The notes under the pieces were generated by a model. The model was not told the DNA's origin. It saw only the letters and a list, made by a program, of their open reading frames with translations, and did no database searches. Positions 34,831 through 45,826 of a stretch of 64,000 nt of DNA are shown here, in pieces. Both the position numbers and the translations under genes were made by a program. The stretch is taken from assembly GCA_946406115.1 (NCBI GenBank), contig OX291544.1, positions 30,459,521-30,523,520 of the forward strand, given 5' to 3'. The stretch's first letter is position 1, and every line of letters begins with the position of its first letter. Source of the stretch: Apoda limacodes (Eukaryota > Arthropoda > Insecta > Lepidoptera > Limacodidae).

Positions 34831-35486
34831 ATATGACAGTGAAGTAGAGGAATAAGAATTGCAATGCTGATAGAGAAAAACAAAACTACTGAAGCTACAT
34901 GGATATCCATCGAAAAAGCGAATGCAAATTTGTTAATTCCATCAAAGAAGAAACAGAACACAGAAGACTTTAGAAGCCAAAACTCAGACCACAAACGTTA
35001 AAGCAATGCCATGAGATGCCATGAGATGAAATGCCATGAGATGGACGGGACACTACTATAATCAGTCACTAATGCGGACTGGAATCGCCGCATATCTTTC
35101 AGTGGTTGAGGACCCTCTGTTTCATCAATTACACCTTTTTGAACGCTTGCTACAGAACCCCGCCATTAAACGTTATTTCTCATGTGACTCGTTCCTCGAG
35201 TCATTGCTAGCTAGTTAGAGGCTGGAACAGAACAGAACGAAACTCGCAATTTATTTAATAGTACATTGTGTATTAAGGGTGGTAAGGAGTAAATTACTAA
35301 CAAGGTAATCTATTTGGAAGCCTAAGACCGAAGGCCGAAGGCCTTCATGACTCAAGATTGTAATTTCTGTACTGCCCGTATTTCATCACATTTGCGAGTA
35401 AATAAATTAAAATATATGGCAAAAAACTTACATAAAAGATGTTGGCAAAAGCTAGTTTTATATAAGGCCGGACTTGCGACCTTTGC
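34831..35486. other. Non-coding; short simple repeats
   Basis: ATGCCATGAGATGAA-type units at 35008-35042 repeat three to four times. 35260-35320 (TGTGTATTAAGGGTGGTAAGG) matches 43000-43050, showing an interspersed repeat shared with ELOVL intron 1. No exon recognised. Confidence 0.5.
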
Positions 35487-35518
35487 CCCAATTTAACGTA
35501 TCAACCCGTTAAATTGGG
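35487..35518. repeat. Perfect 12-bp inverted repeat, 8-nt loop
   Basis: CCCAATTTAACG (35487-35498) and CGTTAAATTGGG (35507-35518) around TATCAACC. Confidence 0.9.
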
Positions 35519-37289
35519 TCCAAAATGAAAGTGTGTTCAGCGCCGAGACACTTGAACGACTACAGATTACACGGCGTAGAGTAGAAGAGTAAAGGTCCTT
35601 GCCTCGAGCTCGCTGTCAGAGTCGAAAAACTACGAATGAAGGTACTTTTATTAAAATTGACAAGTAAACCTTTGCCAAGTTGCAGGGAGTCGAACGCTGA
35701 TACTTCACCTACAGTGATACTTCACCTCCACAACTGGTAACAACCCATGGAACATATTTGGCCCGCACCTAAATTCCTGAAAAGCTGCGATACCGAATAT
35801 TACATAAATAAATCTAACTCTCACTTATTTTATCGTAAATCGATCAAATAAATTATTAATTATTATTCTTCGTACTTTAACTTATAAAATAAATACCTTT
35901 ATCGTTTACGATAATGATTTTGGGCCACAATTGGGCCTTAACTAGGCCGGAAAGAAAAAAATACAACTACTTAGAGTTCTTTCTATTTAGCCCTTGTTTT
36001 GCAGTCATATGTGTGTTGTGTTGTTACTTGTCTGAGACTCCTGTTGTCTGAGAACCATCTCAACTTAGAGACGGAACGGTCTGCTCCCTCTGCGCCGTTG
36101 ATGGACTCACTCACTCACTCACTTTTAGTGACGAATTAGCTCTAAATGTTTTTATCAATTTAAACCGTAACGACAATCATTCACGTATACAGTTTTGCGC
36201 AACGTACTGTGACAACCGTGCCTCAAAAAGGGTTCTAAGCGTCTGAGCGCGCGCACGCACAGAGTAAGTAAAGAATGAGTGCTCAACTAGCAACCGATCC
36301 GAACGGGTGAGCCATTATTCTTTTCCGAATAATGTGGATACCGGCTAGAAGACCGAAATCATATATACTCTACGACTGACGTAACATGTATGCAGTGTGG
36401 GTTATTAAATCTTAATCTTTGGGGTTTGCTTAACACGAGACGTGCTCTTTTGATAATTTCATGGCTGTGTCTGTGCGAACGGATGTCACACTCTTTGGCC
36501 TAAGGCTGAGTGTTTGTGCTATGCACGCACAAGGATTTGTTCCTGAAACTACATATTTAGACTTCGGTCTTCAGCTTCGGTTGCAACGATAATTTAATGG
36601 TTAAACTATTTATGATTTCACAACCTCTTCTCCTATTAGGGGGATGTGCGTTAAGTTAGCCTCGGTATGGCCTCGTACCGTGGGATTACCTAGACGATCA
36701 TATAGCCAAAGTTCGTACACTTGTTAACGTAATATTTAGTCAAATTTAATTTTAAATTACTATTTTTTGTTTGTAAAAGTTTTAATAGGTGTGATATTTT
36801 AGTGGTATCATGTAAATTCACATCCTTCAAGAATTATCTTCTTTCATTTGACTTATTAATTATTTTTTGAAACCAATATTTTTTGTAATATGATATTTTT
36901 TGATGGATGGAAGAAGAACAAGATCTAAAAACATTAGAATTTCAGTTATAACTGTTTTATTTATAAAATAAAATAAAAAGTTTTGTAATGTGGAAATACA
37001 ATCCTTTCATACATGATACCTCACTTATTGTAAGGTAGGGTGAGTAAGTTCTACAACTGATTACTTTGAGGTTACTAAAAAAAACTGCCTTGATATACAG
37101 TCACCAAAGCCTTATCATACTGATTTATAAGCACTTTCTGTTACGGAAATCTAAAAAACAAATTCTGATGTACTGACAAATTCTGTACTGTTCTGTGATG
37201 CAGTTGTTGAGACTGGTGCAAACACACAAACAAAGTTTCCGAGAATATAATTTATTTATAATACGTAAAAGGCAAAATTAAATTAGCAG
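35519..37289. other. Non-coding; nothing assigned
   Basis: Contains an ACTC run (36107-36121), a short CATTATTC/GAATAATG inverted repeat (36313-36334) and a GC-mixed block at 35980-36720 without family motif. No splice-supported exon seen. Confidence 0.45.
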
Positions 37290-37680
37290 TCGTAATCAGA
37301 CCACAACGCCTCATTGTAAAATTTTGGCACAGGTCCGCCGTTGACAAGGCGCGTCGGTGTAGCGGCCAACTGAAGGCATGTGGAACCTCTGGAATTAGCG
37401 TCTGTGTTCTACCGCTTCTATAATGGTATGTGTTTTGAGGAATTGTTTGAAATGATGGCCACAACTAATTTCTACCATCGCAGTGCTCGCCATCGGCAGG
37501 GAATACATCCTTGCACCTTAGAACCTTAGTGGTCACGTAAAGAGGAACTTCCATTCTTGCCAAAGTTTTCTCTTAGGACTACAAGGGTTTGAAGAGTAGG
37601 CGTACATAGGCTGCGGTGACTGATTACCACTAGGCGGACCGTTAGCGTAGCTTATTTACCACCTCAGCGGCATAGAAAAA
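37290..37680 (+). pseudogene. Jockey/CR1-like LINE C-terminus and 3' end, internally deleted
   Basis: Plus strand: ASVFYRFYNGMCFEELFEMM, then YHRSARHRQGIHPCTLEP (to about 37525), a broken stretch, and the family 3' UTR (CTGCGGTGACTGATTACCAC TAGGCGGACCG...ACCACCTCAGCGG). Same family as 12545-13720 and 28265-28594 in the other orientation. Confidence 0.8.
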
Positions 37681-38071
37681 AGACATACCCACAAACGGAT
37701 GAACATGACGAAACTATAAATTTTCGGTTTTTACATTTGGCTGAGGAAACCGAAAGATTGTCAAACGGAGAAGAAACGGATTATCACGAGAGATTCGAGT
37801 ATGAAGAAACTACCCTACATTACTACACAAAAAAATGATTATTATAATAACGAAATGTGCTTATTTTCCAAATGGGTTGACTCCTTCAGAATCGCGCCCC
37901 AAAAGTCCGGTAGAGCAGTAATGGCTGCATCAGCCAACTGCATAGTCCATTCAGAAAAAAAAAGCTTAAGCAAAGCAATTGCCCAAAACAACTGAAGCAA
38001 TTTAAGTAGGTTAAAATAAAAGACTGAACTATGCAATTAAATTATATATTATTATATATACTAAGAATATA
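37681..38071. repeat. Repeat fragment downstream of the ELOVL stop codon
   Basis: 37870-37955 is a reverse-orientation match to 17824-17895 (TTTTGGGGCGCGATTCTGAA on the minus strand). The interval also has to contain the ELOVL 3' UTR; no clear AATAAA signal was seen on the minus strand just after the stop. Confidence 0.5.
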
Positions 38072-38296
38072 TTACTGTGATTTTATACTTTTCTCGGTGT
38101 ATTCAATAGCACCATTTATTCCATTTTTGACAGTATTCTTCATTTTTTTACTATAATTCTGTTTGTAGAAATCAGCAAAAAGAAACATAAACAATATCGT
38201 GTTTGCGCAAATGAATACAGCAATTGCTTTCGATGGCGGGCAATCTGATGTTTTGACCGAAGCCACGTATTGGATGATCACGGAGACAAACTGAGC
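38072..38296 (-). CDS. ELOVL: ELOVL coding exon 5 (C-terminus)
   Basis: 74 codons and a stop. Acceptor TTTTTATTTTAG. Begins AQFVSVIIQYVASV and ends in a Lys/Asn-rich tail, TEKSIKSQ. Confidence 0.9.
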   Translation of the reverse strand, partial: AQFVSVIIQYVASVKTSDCPPSKAIAVFICANTILFMFLFADFYKQNYSKKMKNTVKNGINGAIEYTEKSIKSQ

Positions 38297-41200
38297 CTAA
38301 AATAAAAATAAAAGTTATGTTAGGAGCCACACAAGTTTACCATACAACGCGGAATGTGAACGAAAAGCATTAAAAATTAATAATTCTATTATTTATTATT
38401 TGTACTGAAAAATTGCTAATAACAACCCTTGGTTTTGTATTAAGTGATGTAATGAGATTACAGCTAACTTTTATGTGACGTTACAAAAATAAATCGAAAA
38501 TTAGTAACAGCAGTTATCTTCAAGCGATTGAGCTGAAATTTTGTATACACGTTTAGTTTTGGATGACAATGCATGGCAAGCTTTGTGATGTCATTCTAAA
38601 TCTAACATGGCTAAATGCCCATGATGGCTGACTAGCTATTTTTTATGCACTCCTACAAAATAGGTATCAAATAAAAGGGCTTGCTGGGAATAATATGACA
38701 TAAAATGACGACACTCTAAATTCAATACTGCGCACTCCTAAAGATTACGGATTAGTTATCTCTTATGCACTTCTACAATATGGTAACTAATGAATGGGCA
38801 TGCTGAAGAATACGAAAAATAAAATGACATCCCTGACATGGCTGACTAGTTATTTTATTTTTAAACTATTTAGTGTTTTTTTTTATATGTGTATTATACA
38901 CAATGTATTTTGGTTGGTTTTCATTATGCATTTGATGTCCTGAAGATAGATTTTTAACTTTAATCTTATTTGTAAGTCGGTCAACATTAGCTACTTTCCA
39001 ACCCTTAGTAAATTGAACATTTAACGATATGTTACAATATTTTTCTGTAATTAAATTATGTTAGCCGATTGCTAATGCAGCGTGTCAAATATTGTAGCAC
39101 GTGTATTATAATTTAGAATTTATATTAGTAGTAATGGCTCTTTCCACTGTGATGATAAAAATTTAAAGCCATTTGACGCTGACAAAGTCTTGTATCACTG
39201 TCACGTAAGCCCACAGTGCATGCAAGATATTTGCAACACGATCCGATATCAAGAAATCAAAATTGACTTCGAAAATTTAAGATGGTTTAATCTTAAGGCT
39301 ATGGCATACTCTAGCAAAAACGTGCCGCTTCGACTAGTGTGCAAAGACATATTACACTATTGAAGCATACAAAGCGACACAGTTCCACGTACGATCGGCG
39401 CCACCATGTGACCGCACGTTGAAAATCTCGATTTTCTCGGTATTTTGTCGGTATAAAATTCAAATATTAATTTAGAACAATGAAATTAGCAATTTCATAA
39501 ATTTAGAATTCACTTGGCCATATTAATATATTTTTGAGAAAGTAAGAATCAAGAGAATATCCCTCTTAGTTTTCCAAACAATTTAAATTAAAGCCCAAAA
39601 ATAGAGTGTGGGATTTTTTTTTTCTAGCTCTTTTAATAGCCTAATTATTATAGTACTAGCAAATTCACTTAATTAAGGTTTTATTCATGTCAAATATATA
39701 TTCTATTCATGTCAAAAAGTTTATTCAGGACTTTAACTAAAAATCAAATTCTTACAAACTTAACTCGTTTGGGTATACAATCACCTTAACCTAAAACATA
39801 GAAACTGAATTGTGAAAACGCGCATAGTTTAATTTTATTTACCGTCTTCGATACACTGCGATGGCACTGTTTTGGTACAATTGCTATGACTTTAAAAAAG
39901 TGAATTGGGTTAAATCATTATTAAAAAGTATTTAGTTAGTTTCATTGGTTGTAATTATAAACTACTTACCAGTTGAAATGACGTGATATATCTCTTCCAC
40001 TTCAGATACTTGTTCATATGTGGCCCCAACGCGGACAGTCCGTAGTAACTGTACATCACTACGTGAACCATAGAATTGATGAACCCAATGTACATCATAT
40101 TCTCGCTGGGATAATATTTCAGGGCGCCCCAGGTCCCCGCCATCATAATTGAGTGGTGATACACGTGAAGGAAAGTAATCTGAGTGTTTTTTTTTCTCAA
40201 GACAAACATGATTGTGTCCCCTAGCTCGGTTACCTTGGCAGCAAAGTACAACCAGATGCCAAAGAGAATCTGAAAGGATATTTTTAATTCTTGTATCTAA
40301 TTTTGTACACGGAAAAAAAAGTTTAGCTAACAATAACACAAATTTTATCTACTAGTAACATAATTCGGGGAATGCTAAACTAAATTGCTAGTAGTAGATA
40401 AAGTGTTGAGTTACGTGCAGCGAATCATTTGTTTAATTATAACAAATGTTTGGTTTTTACTTAATAAAATTCGAATAGCTAAACCAGTTTTGTTTTCCTT
40501 TTTTTTTCAGTGTAAAATGTTAACATTTACTTAAAAGATATTGTCTTAATAATAAACAGGCTGGAAGTGCTAAGTTATCTCACTCGATTATTTCTAAACC
40601 ATTATATCGAAATATTGATTATTGGTCCAGAAAGTGTTTCACAAGCTCTATCCAATGTTGTTAATAATGGTTTATAAAATAAACTGGATCTCTCCGAAAA
40701 TTTGATATTTTCAGCTTTCCATACATAGAATAGCACATTTGATGTTTTCAGCTTTCCATACATTTAGTATAGCACTAGGATAGCACTTATCGCTTAATTC
40801 CTAAATAATTTTGATAGTACATTTTTAACGTGTCAATTTTTTCAACATTGGATTACCCCATCATTGGATTACCCCATCATTACTAATAAAAAACTGAAAC
40901 TTGTTTGTACAAAAAAAATAGTAGGTACCTATGTTTTTTGGCGTTTTTTATTTTTTAAATTAAATCGAGGCAAAACAATTAAATTCATACACCTAGTTCG
41001 ATTTATTTAAATACTCTTTGGAGACAAGTGTGTCTTCTGTCTATCACAATTATTGATACAGATATTAATAAAGTGCTTATTTCTTTTTAATAAATGATAA
41101 AATAGTCCACTGCATGTCACCATACTTAATGTTTTGATGCTAAAAACATCAAATTTTTGGATAGATCCAGTTTATTTTATAAACCATTATTCATACCATT

Positions 41201-44200
41201 GGTAAGAGCTCTTGAAGCAGTTCCAGGATCAATAATCAGTATTTCGATATCATCTATGGTTTAAAAATAATCGAATGAAATCACTTAGCGTTTCCACCCT
41301 GTTTCTGCACTGCTGCTGGGCGCAAAGTAAGGCCAAAGTTAATATTATGCATATAAGGCATAAAAAAAATATCTTCAATTTGTCTTGACTATTTTTAGCT
41401 TAGTTGGATTTCACGTTTTCATAAAAGGTTCCACAGGTAAAGATTTTTAAGCCGCGTTTTAAATTCTGAAACTAGTTTTTAATCATATTCGAAAACTATT
41501 TTTTTATAATTAATGTATCTAACACGTAAAAAAAATTTACCTTATGGTTTTTAGATTGATTGATTAAGCGAAGAAACTTGAAATTGTGCATTAAATTTAA
41601 ATTTTAATAACCTAAGTAAAAGAAATTGACTGAATTTGTCGAAAATTATCTTCTTCCGCGGGATCATAATCAGCGTCGTATCAGCCTACAGACATCCACT
41701 ACTGGACATAAAGGCTAACTACCTCCTACCTAACTTTTTCTACAGCGTATGGCTCTAGCTGGAAGCCATCTCACGCTGCCCTTTCCGGTACATATACTTT
41801 GTTAATATATGTATATTATAGTGTACTTACATTTTTCCTTACACTAATGTCTTCCATGTAGCATTTGGTAGGAACCAAGCCAGTCACCATTAGTACCCTT
41901 AAAAACTGTAATAAAAAATAAAAAAACAATTACAATTTTGATACAAACGTTATTTTTCGAAAGGTTTTTAAGAAAGTTATCGTAATTTTCCCATCCCAGA
42001 GATGTCTTCCGTATGATATCCATTGTAAGCCAGTTCCACATATTTCTTCAATGGCGAGTCCTTAGCCACCAGCAACCAGTGGCTTGGCAGAAAAAAGAAT
42101 TTCTAGTCTATGCATGCTACTCGAGAATCTTCCCTTTTTTTTTAATATAATGGAACTTGAAAGTAGTAAGTTTATTGTGTAATACAAGATTCCACTAAAA
42201 AGAATTTGGTGTGATTTAGGCCGTGAAGAGGAGATAAAAAAGGATTTAAACTTTTTTAGCGGGCGTTAAAAGTCACCCGTCATTCATATACCACTAAGGT
42301 GGCAAATAAGCTTGCGGTCCGCCTAATGGTAAGCGGTTACCATGGTACCAACAAGCGGTGGCTTTGAACCGCAGGGGTTTCACTCGAATTTGCCGACCCT
42401 TTAAAAATTTAATAACTATCTTTTAAAATCTATCACATATAACGGATTTCCCAAAATTTCACCCTTGAAGTAGTAAGCCAGGGATTATGAAGTAGTTTGT
42501 ATCTGGGTGTCTCGAAACTACGTGTCTAAGATGGCTACTCAGTAAATAAATCACATCTTGTACTTACATACCACGACATATATGCAGACAGCAAAACCTG
42601 TACCGCATTGTATACTAATAGAATTGAAGTTAATTTAAAAGCTTCTCTCTTTCTCATTAGATCCGGTCCAATTTTGAGAACAAAAAGCAAATATATAACC
42701 ACAATCATAACCAGGGGCCCAGGACTTGTCATTAGCGGCAAAACATTCGTTTCACTGTCTGAAAAAAATAACACTAAATTATTTAATAATTGAAGATTTT
42801 CAAACAAAGCATTATAAATCTTTAACTGGAGCACCATCCATTCCTACTTGGCATGCGCGTTTCTTGTCATGGTTTTAGCATTTTTTTCTTCTACAAGGCT
42901 GTAGTTCTATGTGTTTAAATGTAAGAAAGCAAGTTCATGTAAACATGTAAATGGTAGCTACTGCGTGCCAGAACATGGTAAAGCTGTCTGAATAGGACAT
43001 TGTGTATTAAGCGTGGTAAGGAGAAAATTACTAACGAGATGCTATCTAGGAGCCCAAAGCCACTGTTTATCTTGAGATAAGTAAAATTATACATAGATTT
43101 TATATTATTTTTGCCGCGCACTTTTTGAATTTGGAACATCTTAGTGTTCAGCGCCAAAGAAAAAGAACGCAAAATTGTTTGAATAAAGACTGGCTGCAAG
43201 CCCGCGTTTTCGTAAATTTTCACGGATTGTTAGAAATTCATGGTTTTGTTTTGAGAAATAAGTTCTTCCAGTGACAGTGAAAGTATCGAATTAACTCCTG
43301 AAAGTATTAGAAACCGGGCGCAAAATATATTTGAAACTTATAGTTTGATTGTTTGGACTTTAGTGATAACAATTTGATCACGTATGCTTGTTGTGCGCCC
43401 TAAAAATGACTATTTTTCATTTCATGCAAAAGTTTGTTGTCGTTTTTCTTGACTTAGAAGGTGTTGTGTACACAAGGCACATAGTTTTCATTAATTTGGT
43501 TCTTATATATAGGTAGTTGCTGCTTGAGGAACAGGTAACAGCCGTAATCGGTAAAAAATCTACATATACACACACTTACACTTAATTTTCGTATATTTTA
43601 CGACATCCTTGTTATAAATCTATACACAAATTACTCCGGATCGTAATGACAGCACGTCACACATCGACGAAACAAATTGGGATGGTACTAGTAATAGTCC
43701 ATTGAAATGTTACATGAGCTTTGCATTTGTTAGAGGCCGCAATTTTATTTTTGGGACATGTGTGGGGGGGTCAATAGAAGCTTAACCTCAAGTTTAAGGG
43801 ATTGCCACCCTTGTCATCCGGCTACCATCTTGGAAAAAGGGGTGAATACACTTTTTTCGCAATATCTCGGAAACTATGCGTCTTACAAAAAAAATCTTTA
43901 AGACATAATTTGTAGCAAATTGTTTTGCGTACAAATATGTTTTGTAACTTTTTGTCCTAAATTAAAAATTAAAGAAGTTATAAGCAAAAAATTTAGAACA
44001 TTTTTATAAAAATATTCTTTTTTGCTCTATAACTTTTTTTATACATTTTACAAAAAAATTTTTCTCAGACCAATCTTGTAGATGATCTTTTGAGAAAATT
44101 TTTCTCTGTATTTTTTGTTAATTTCATTGATTTAAAACGCTGTTACAGCGCTCCAAAGTTGACCGGGTTCGTCAATTCTCATGAGAATCCGGTCAAAACG

Positions 44201-45826
44201 AAATGTTTAACTTATTTTTGATTTTTTTTTTATTGTAAATATTCTTAAAATTTTTTTGTTTATTTCGTACAACTTTACTTTTTTTTCCTAACTCTTTTCC
44301 CCGCCACCTATGAGATAGAGTCTGTAGGCTCGTTTTTTTTACGTGGTTTTACCAGTAGGCCTACTCCTCGGACATCTTACTAATAGATTTATCATCTATT
44401 ACAATATTGTATCCAATATCTGCAGAACTAATCTTTAGTATCGATCTCGTTAATTCGTTTCCCATTTGCCAAAGTTTTGTGCCGTAAAGTAAAAGTTTTG
44501 TGCTGCAAAACTCGAGGAGTTATCGGTAGAGTAAAATGGAGGGCCTGTAGACACGGCAGAAACCAGAAGTTTCGTGCGAAAAAACTCAAGGAGTTATCAA
44601 AGAATCAAAATTCTAGGTATGAAAATACGGCAACCCCTTACGGTTACTTATCTTAGATCTGGTTTACATATAGTTTTTTGCTAGTTTTGACCTGTTATAG
44701 TTGGCCAAGTGCACTCCGTGCTCTTGGATTGTAAAAATTATAAAGCATTAAACTTTTAAGCGACAAACAGCGGGCAGATAAAGGAGTCTTCTTAGTATCG
44801 TAAAAATAAATACAAATTAGTAAAATAGAGATCAGTATTTTTAAGCTGAAAAAGATTAACACGTTAAAATTTATCTAGAAAACCGAAATTTCTTAAATCA
44901 AAATTATTTTATGGCACACCCAAAATATTTTTGTTAGTTTTTAGTTGCCTGCATCCGAGTTCAAAGATTTGTTTATATACATAGTTGTTAACCCACCTCT
45001 ACTTTCAATCTCCAGATCAGCTCCATGTTACCACACTATTATCGGTATTACTTTCATTTGCAAAGTCAGGAGTTGGTTAAGTACGAATTTCAACTTTAAG
45101 TGTCCGTAGACTTTAGTATTTGATTTTAATTTAGACTTGATAACTCAACGAGTTCTTGAGTAAAAATGTCTTGACAGACAGACAGACAAACTTTTTTTTT
45201 AATGTGTTACAATTACAAATGTATCAATTTCGGATTTTTTCCTATATTTATCATGTAAGGCTTTACTTTGTGTCAAATTTCATGATTCTAGGATAACGGG
45301 AAGTACCCCATAAGTTACTACTGCTCTTAGAGTTTCTTAGCCTAAAACTTTTTATTGCGGCGAAAACAGCACAAAACTAGCACAGTACCTTAACAAGACC
45401 AGATTTTTAAAATGTTAATATTTCGCTATCATGTCAACAGCCCCTCCCTGTCCCCCCTCACTTTAAAATCGCTTTGACGGGCTTTGTTTTAAAGCACAAA
45501 AGTTCAAGCTAAACAGGTCTTGGAAGTGTTAAAAAGAGAGAGCTGCCGTGTCTCCGGCCCCCCATTCTTTTCTCTCGACAACTTCTTGGGTTTTGCGGCA
45601 CAAAACTTTTATTCTTCTGCACAAATCGGCACAACACTAGCACAAAACTGGGGACATGGACCTAGCACACTATTCCTTGCGAACGAATTTTCTTTAAATA
45701 GAGCATTCTTTATTTTCTCAGATGAAATTAATATATATATATATATATATATAAAAAGCGATACTTACATTCACTTTTGTTTAAATCCCAAAAAGCTATG
45801 CTTTTTAATGAAATTACAGACGTCAT
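38072..45826 (-). CDS. ELOVL: Very-long-chain fatty-acid elongase (ELOVL family), five coding exons
   Basis: Join (minus strand): 45769-45826, 42568-42758, 41831-41905, 39970-40269, 38072-38296. All donors are GT and acceptors AG, phases agree (1,0,0,0), giving 282 residues, within the usual insect range. The product would be the ER-membrane condensing enzyme that adds malonyl-CoA to long acyl-CoA. Family signatures: PLMTSPGP (about 28-35), KVTELGDT (120-127), HVYHH histidine box (143-147), NSMVHVVMYSYY (173-184), TSFQLAQF (204-211). Several hydrophobic segments fit a multi-pass membrane protein. The C-terminus is Lys-rich but lacks a canonical KKxx signal. Odd: Gln217 stands where most relatives have His after QF, and DCPPSK replaces the common DCxYPK. 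Substrate range cannot be read. Exon 1 resembles the exon at 150-207. Confidence 0.92.
38297..39969. other. ELOVL intron 4
   Basis: 1673 bp, AT-rich. Short diverged direct repeats near 38640-38690 and 38760-38830 (ACTCCTACAAAATAGGTAT/ACTTCTACAATATGGTAAC). No embedded gene seen. Confidence 0.6.
39970..40269 (-). CDS. ELOVL: ELOVL coding exon 4 (catalytic exon)
   Basis: 100 codons, acceptor CCTTTCAG, donor GTAAGT (39964-39969). Holds KVTELGDT, HVYHH and the NSMVHVVMYSYY motif, that is, the catalytic core. Confidence 0.95.
40557..41301. mobile_element. 745-bp element with about 140-bp inverted ends in ELOVL intron 3
   Basis: The left end, CAGGCTGGAAGTGCTAAGTT..., and right end, ...CACTTAGCGTTTCCACCCTG, are reverse complements through the blocks CACTCGATTATTTCTAAACC / GGTTTAAAAATAATCGAATG and GGTTTATAAAATAAACTGGA / TCCAGTTTATTTTATAAACC. 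No transposase. The CAGGG-type termini would fit a hAT-derived MITE, but the eight flanking bases on the two sides do not match, so class is uncertain. Confidence 0.75.
41660..41800 (-). repeat. RTE/SINE 3' fragment in ELOVL intron 3
   Basis: CAGACATCCACTACTGGACA TAAAGGCT followed by AGCCATCTCACGCTGCCCTT is the familiar lepidopteran repeat in which the minus strand encodes an RTE C-terminus. It lies 26-160 bp from the exon 3 donor. Confidence 0.6.
41831..41905 (-). CDS. ELOVL: ELOVL coding exon 3
   Basis: 25 codons from FLRVLMVTG to ISVRKN, between acceptor TTACAG and donor GTAAGT (41825-41830). Carries the single Cys (KCYMED) that sits before the KxxExxDT helix in this family. Confidence 0.85.
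42283..42450 (-). repeat. Jockey/CR1-like LINE 3' end in ELOVL intron 2
   Basis: ACCACTAAGGTGGCAAATAA, GGTCCGCCTAATGGTAAGCG and a CCGACCCTTTAAAAATTTAA stretch match the 3' ends at 12570-12700 and 28265-28400. Confidence 0.75.
42568..42758 (-). CDS. ELOVL: ELOVL coding exon 2
   Basis: Acceptor TTTTTTCAG before 42758; begins with the last two bases of the Tyr codon, then SETNVLPLMTSPGPLVM. Contains two hydrophobic stretches (membrane helices). Donor GTAAGT at 42562-42567, phase 0. Confidence 0.9.
42759..45768. other. ELOVL intron 1
   Basis: 3010 bp. Contains a repeat shared with 35260 (43000-43080), an unassigned low-complexity block 43735-44340 with GCAATATCTCGGAAACTATG and repeated poly-A/T runs, and a member of the dimer repeat family at 45080-45320. 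The donor end abuts an AT microsatellite. Confidence 0.6.
45080..45320. repeat. Single unit of the dimer repeat family
   Basis: Has ATTTTAATTTAGACTTGATA, CTTGACAGACAGACAGACAA, TGTGTCAAATTTCATGATTC and AACGGGAAGTACCCCATAAG in the order seen at 54780-54970. Confidence 0.65.
45769..45826 (-). CDS. ELOVL: ELOVL coding exon 1
   Basis: ATG at 45824-45826 preceded by GAAA (adequate Kozak context). Reads MTSVISLKSIAFWDLNKSE plus the first base of a Tyr codon. Donor GTAAGT at 45763-45768. An AT microsatellite (45729-45752) starts just 10 bp inside intron 1. Confidence 0.85.

Noticed and set aside
34749..34994. 81-codon minus-strand hydrophobic frame
   Set aside because: Phe-rich frame in the complement of A-rich repeats, no motif, part of the degenerate direct repeat.
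36000..36720. Possible host exon in a GC-mixed stretch
   Set aside because: No open frame above about 50 codons with acceptor and donor in phase.
44160..44340. Possible transposon end with GGTCAAAACG / poly-T blocks in ELOVL intron 1
   Set aside because: No inverted partner or coding sequence could be found by eye.
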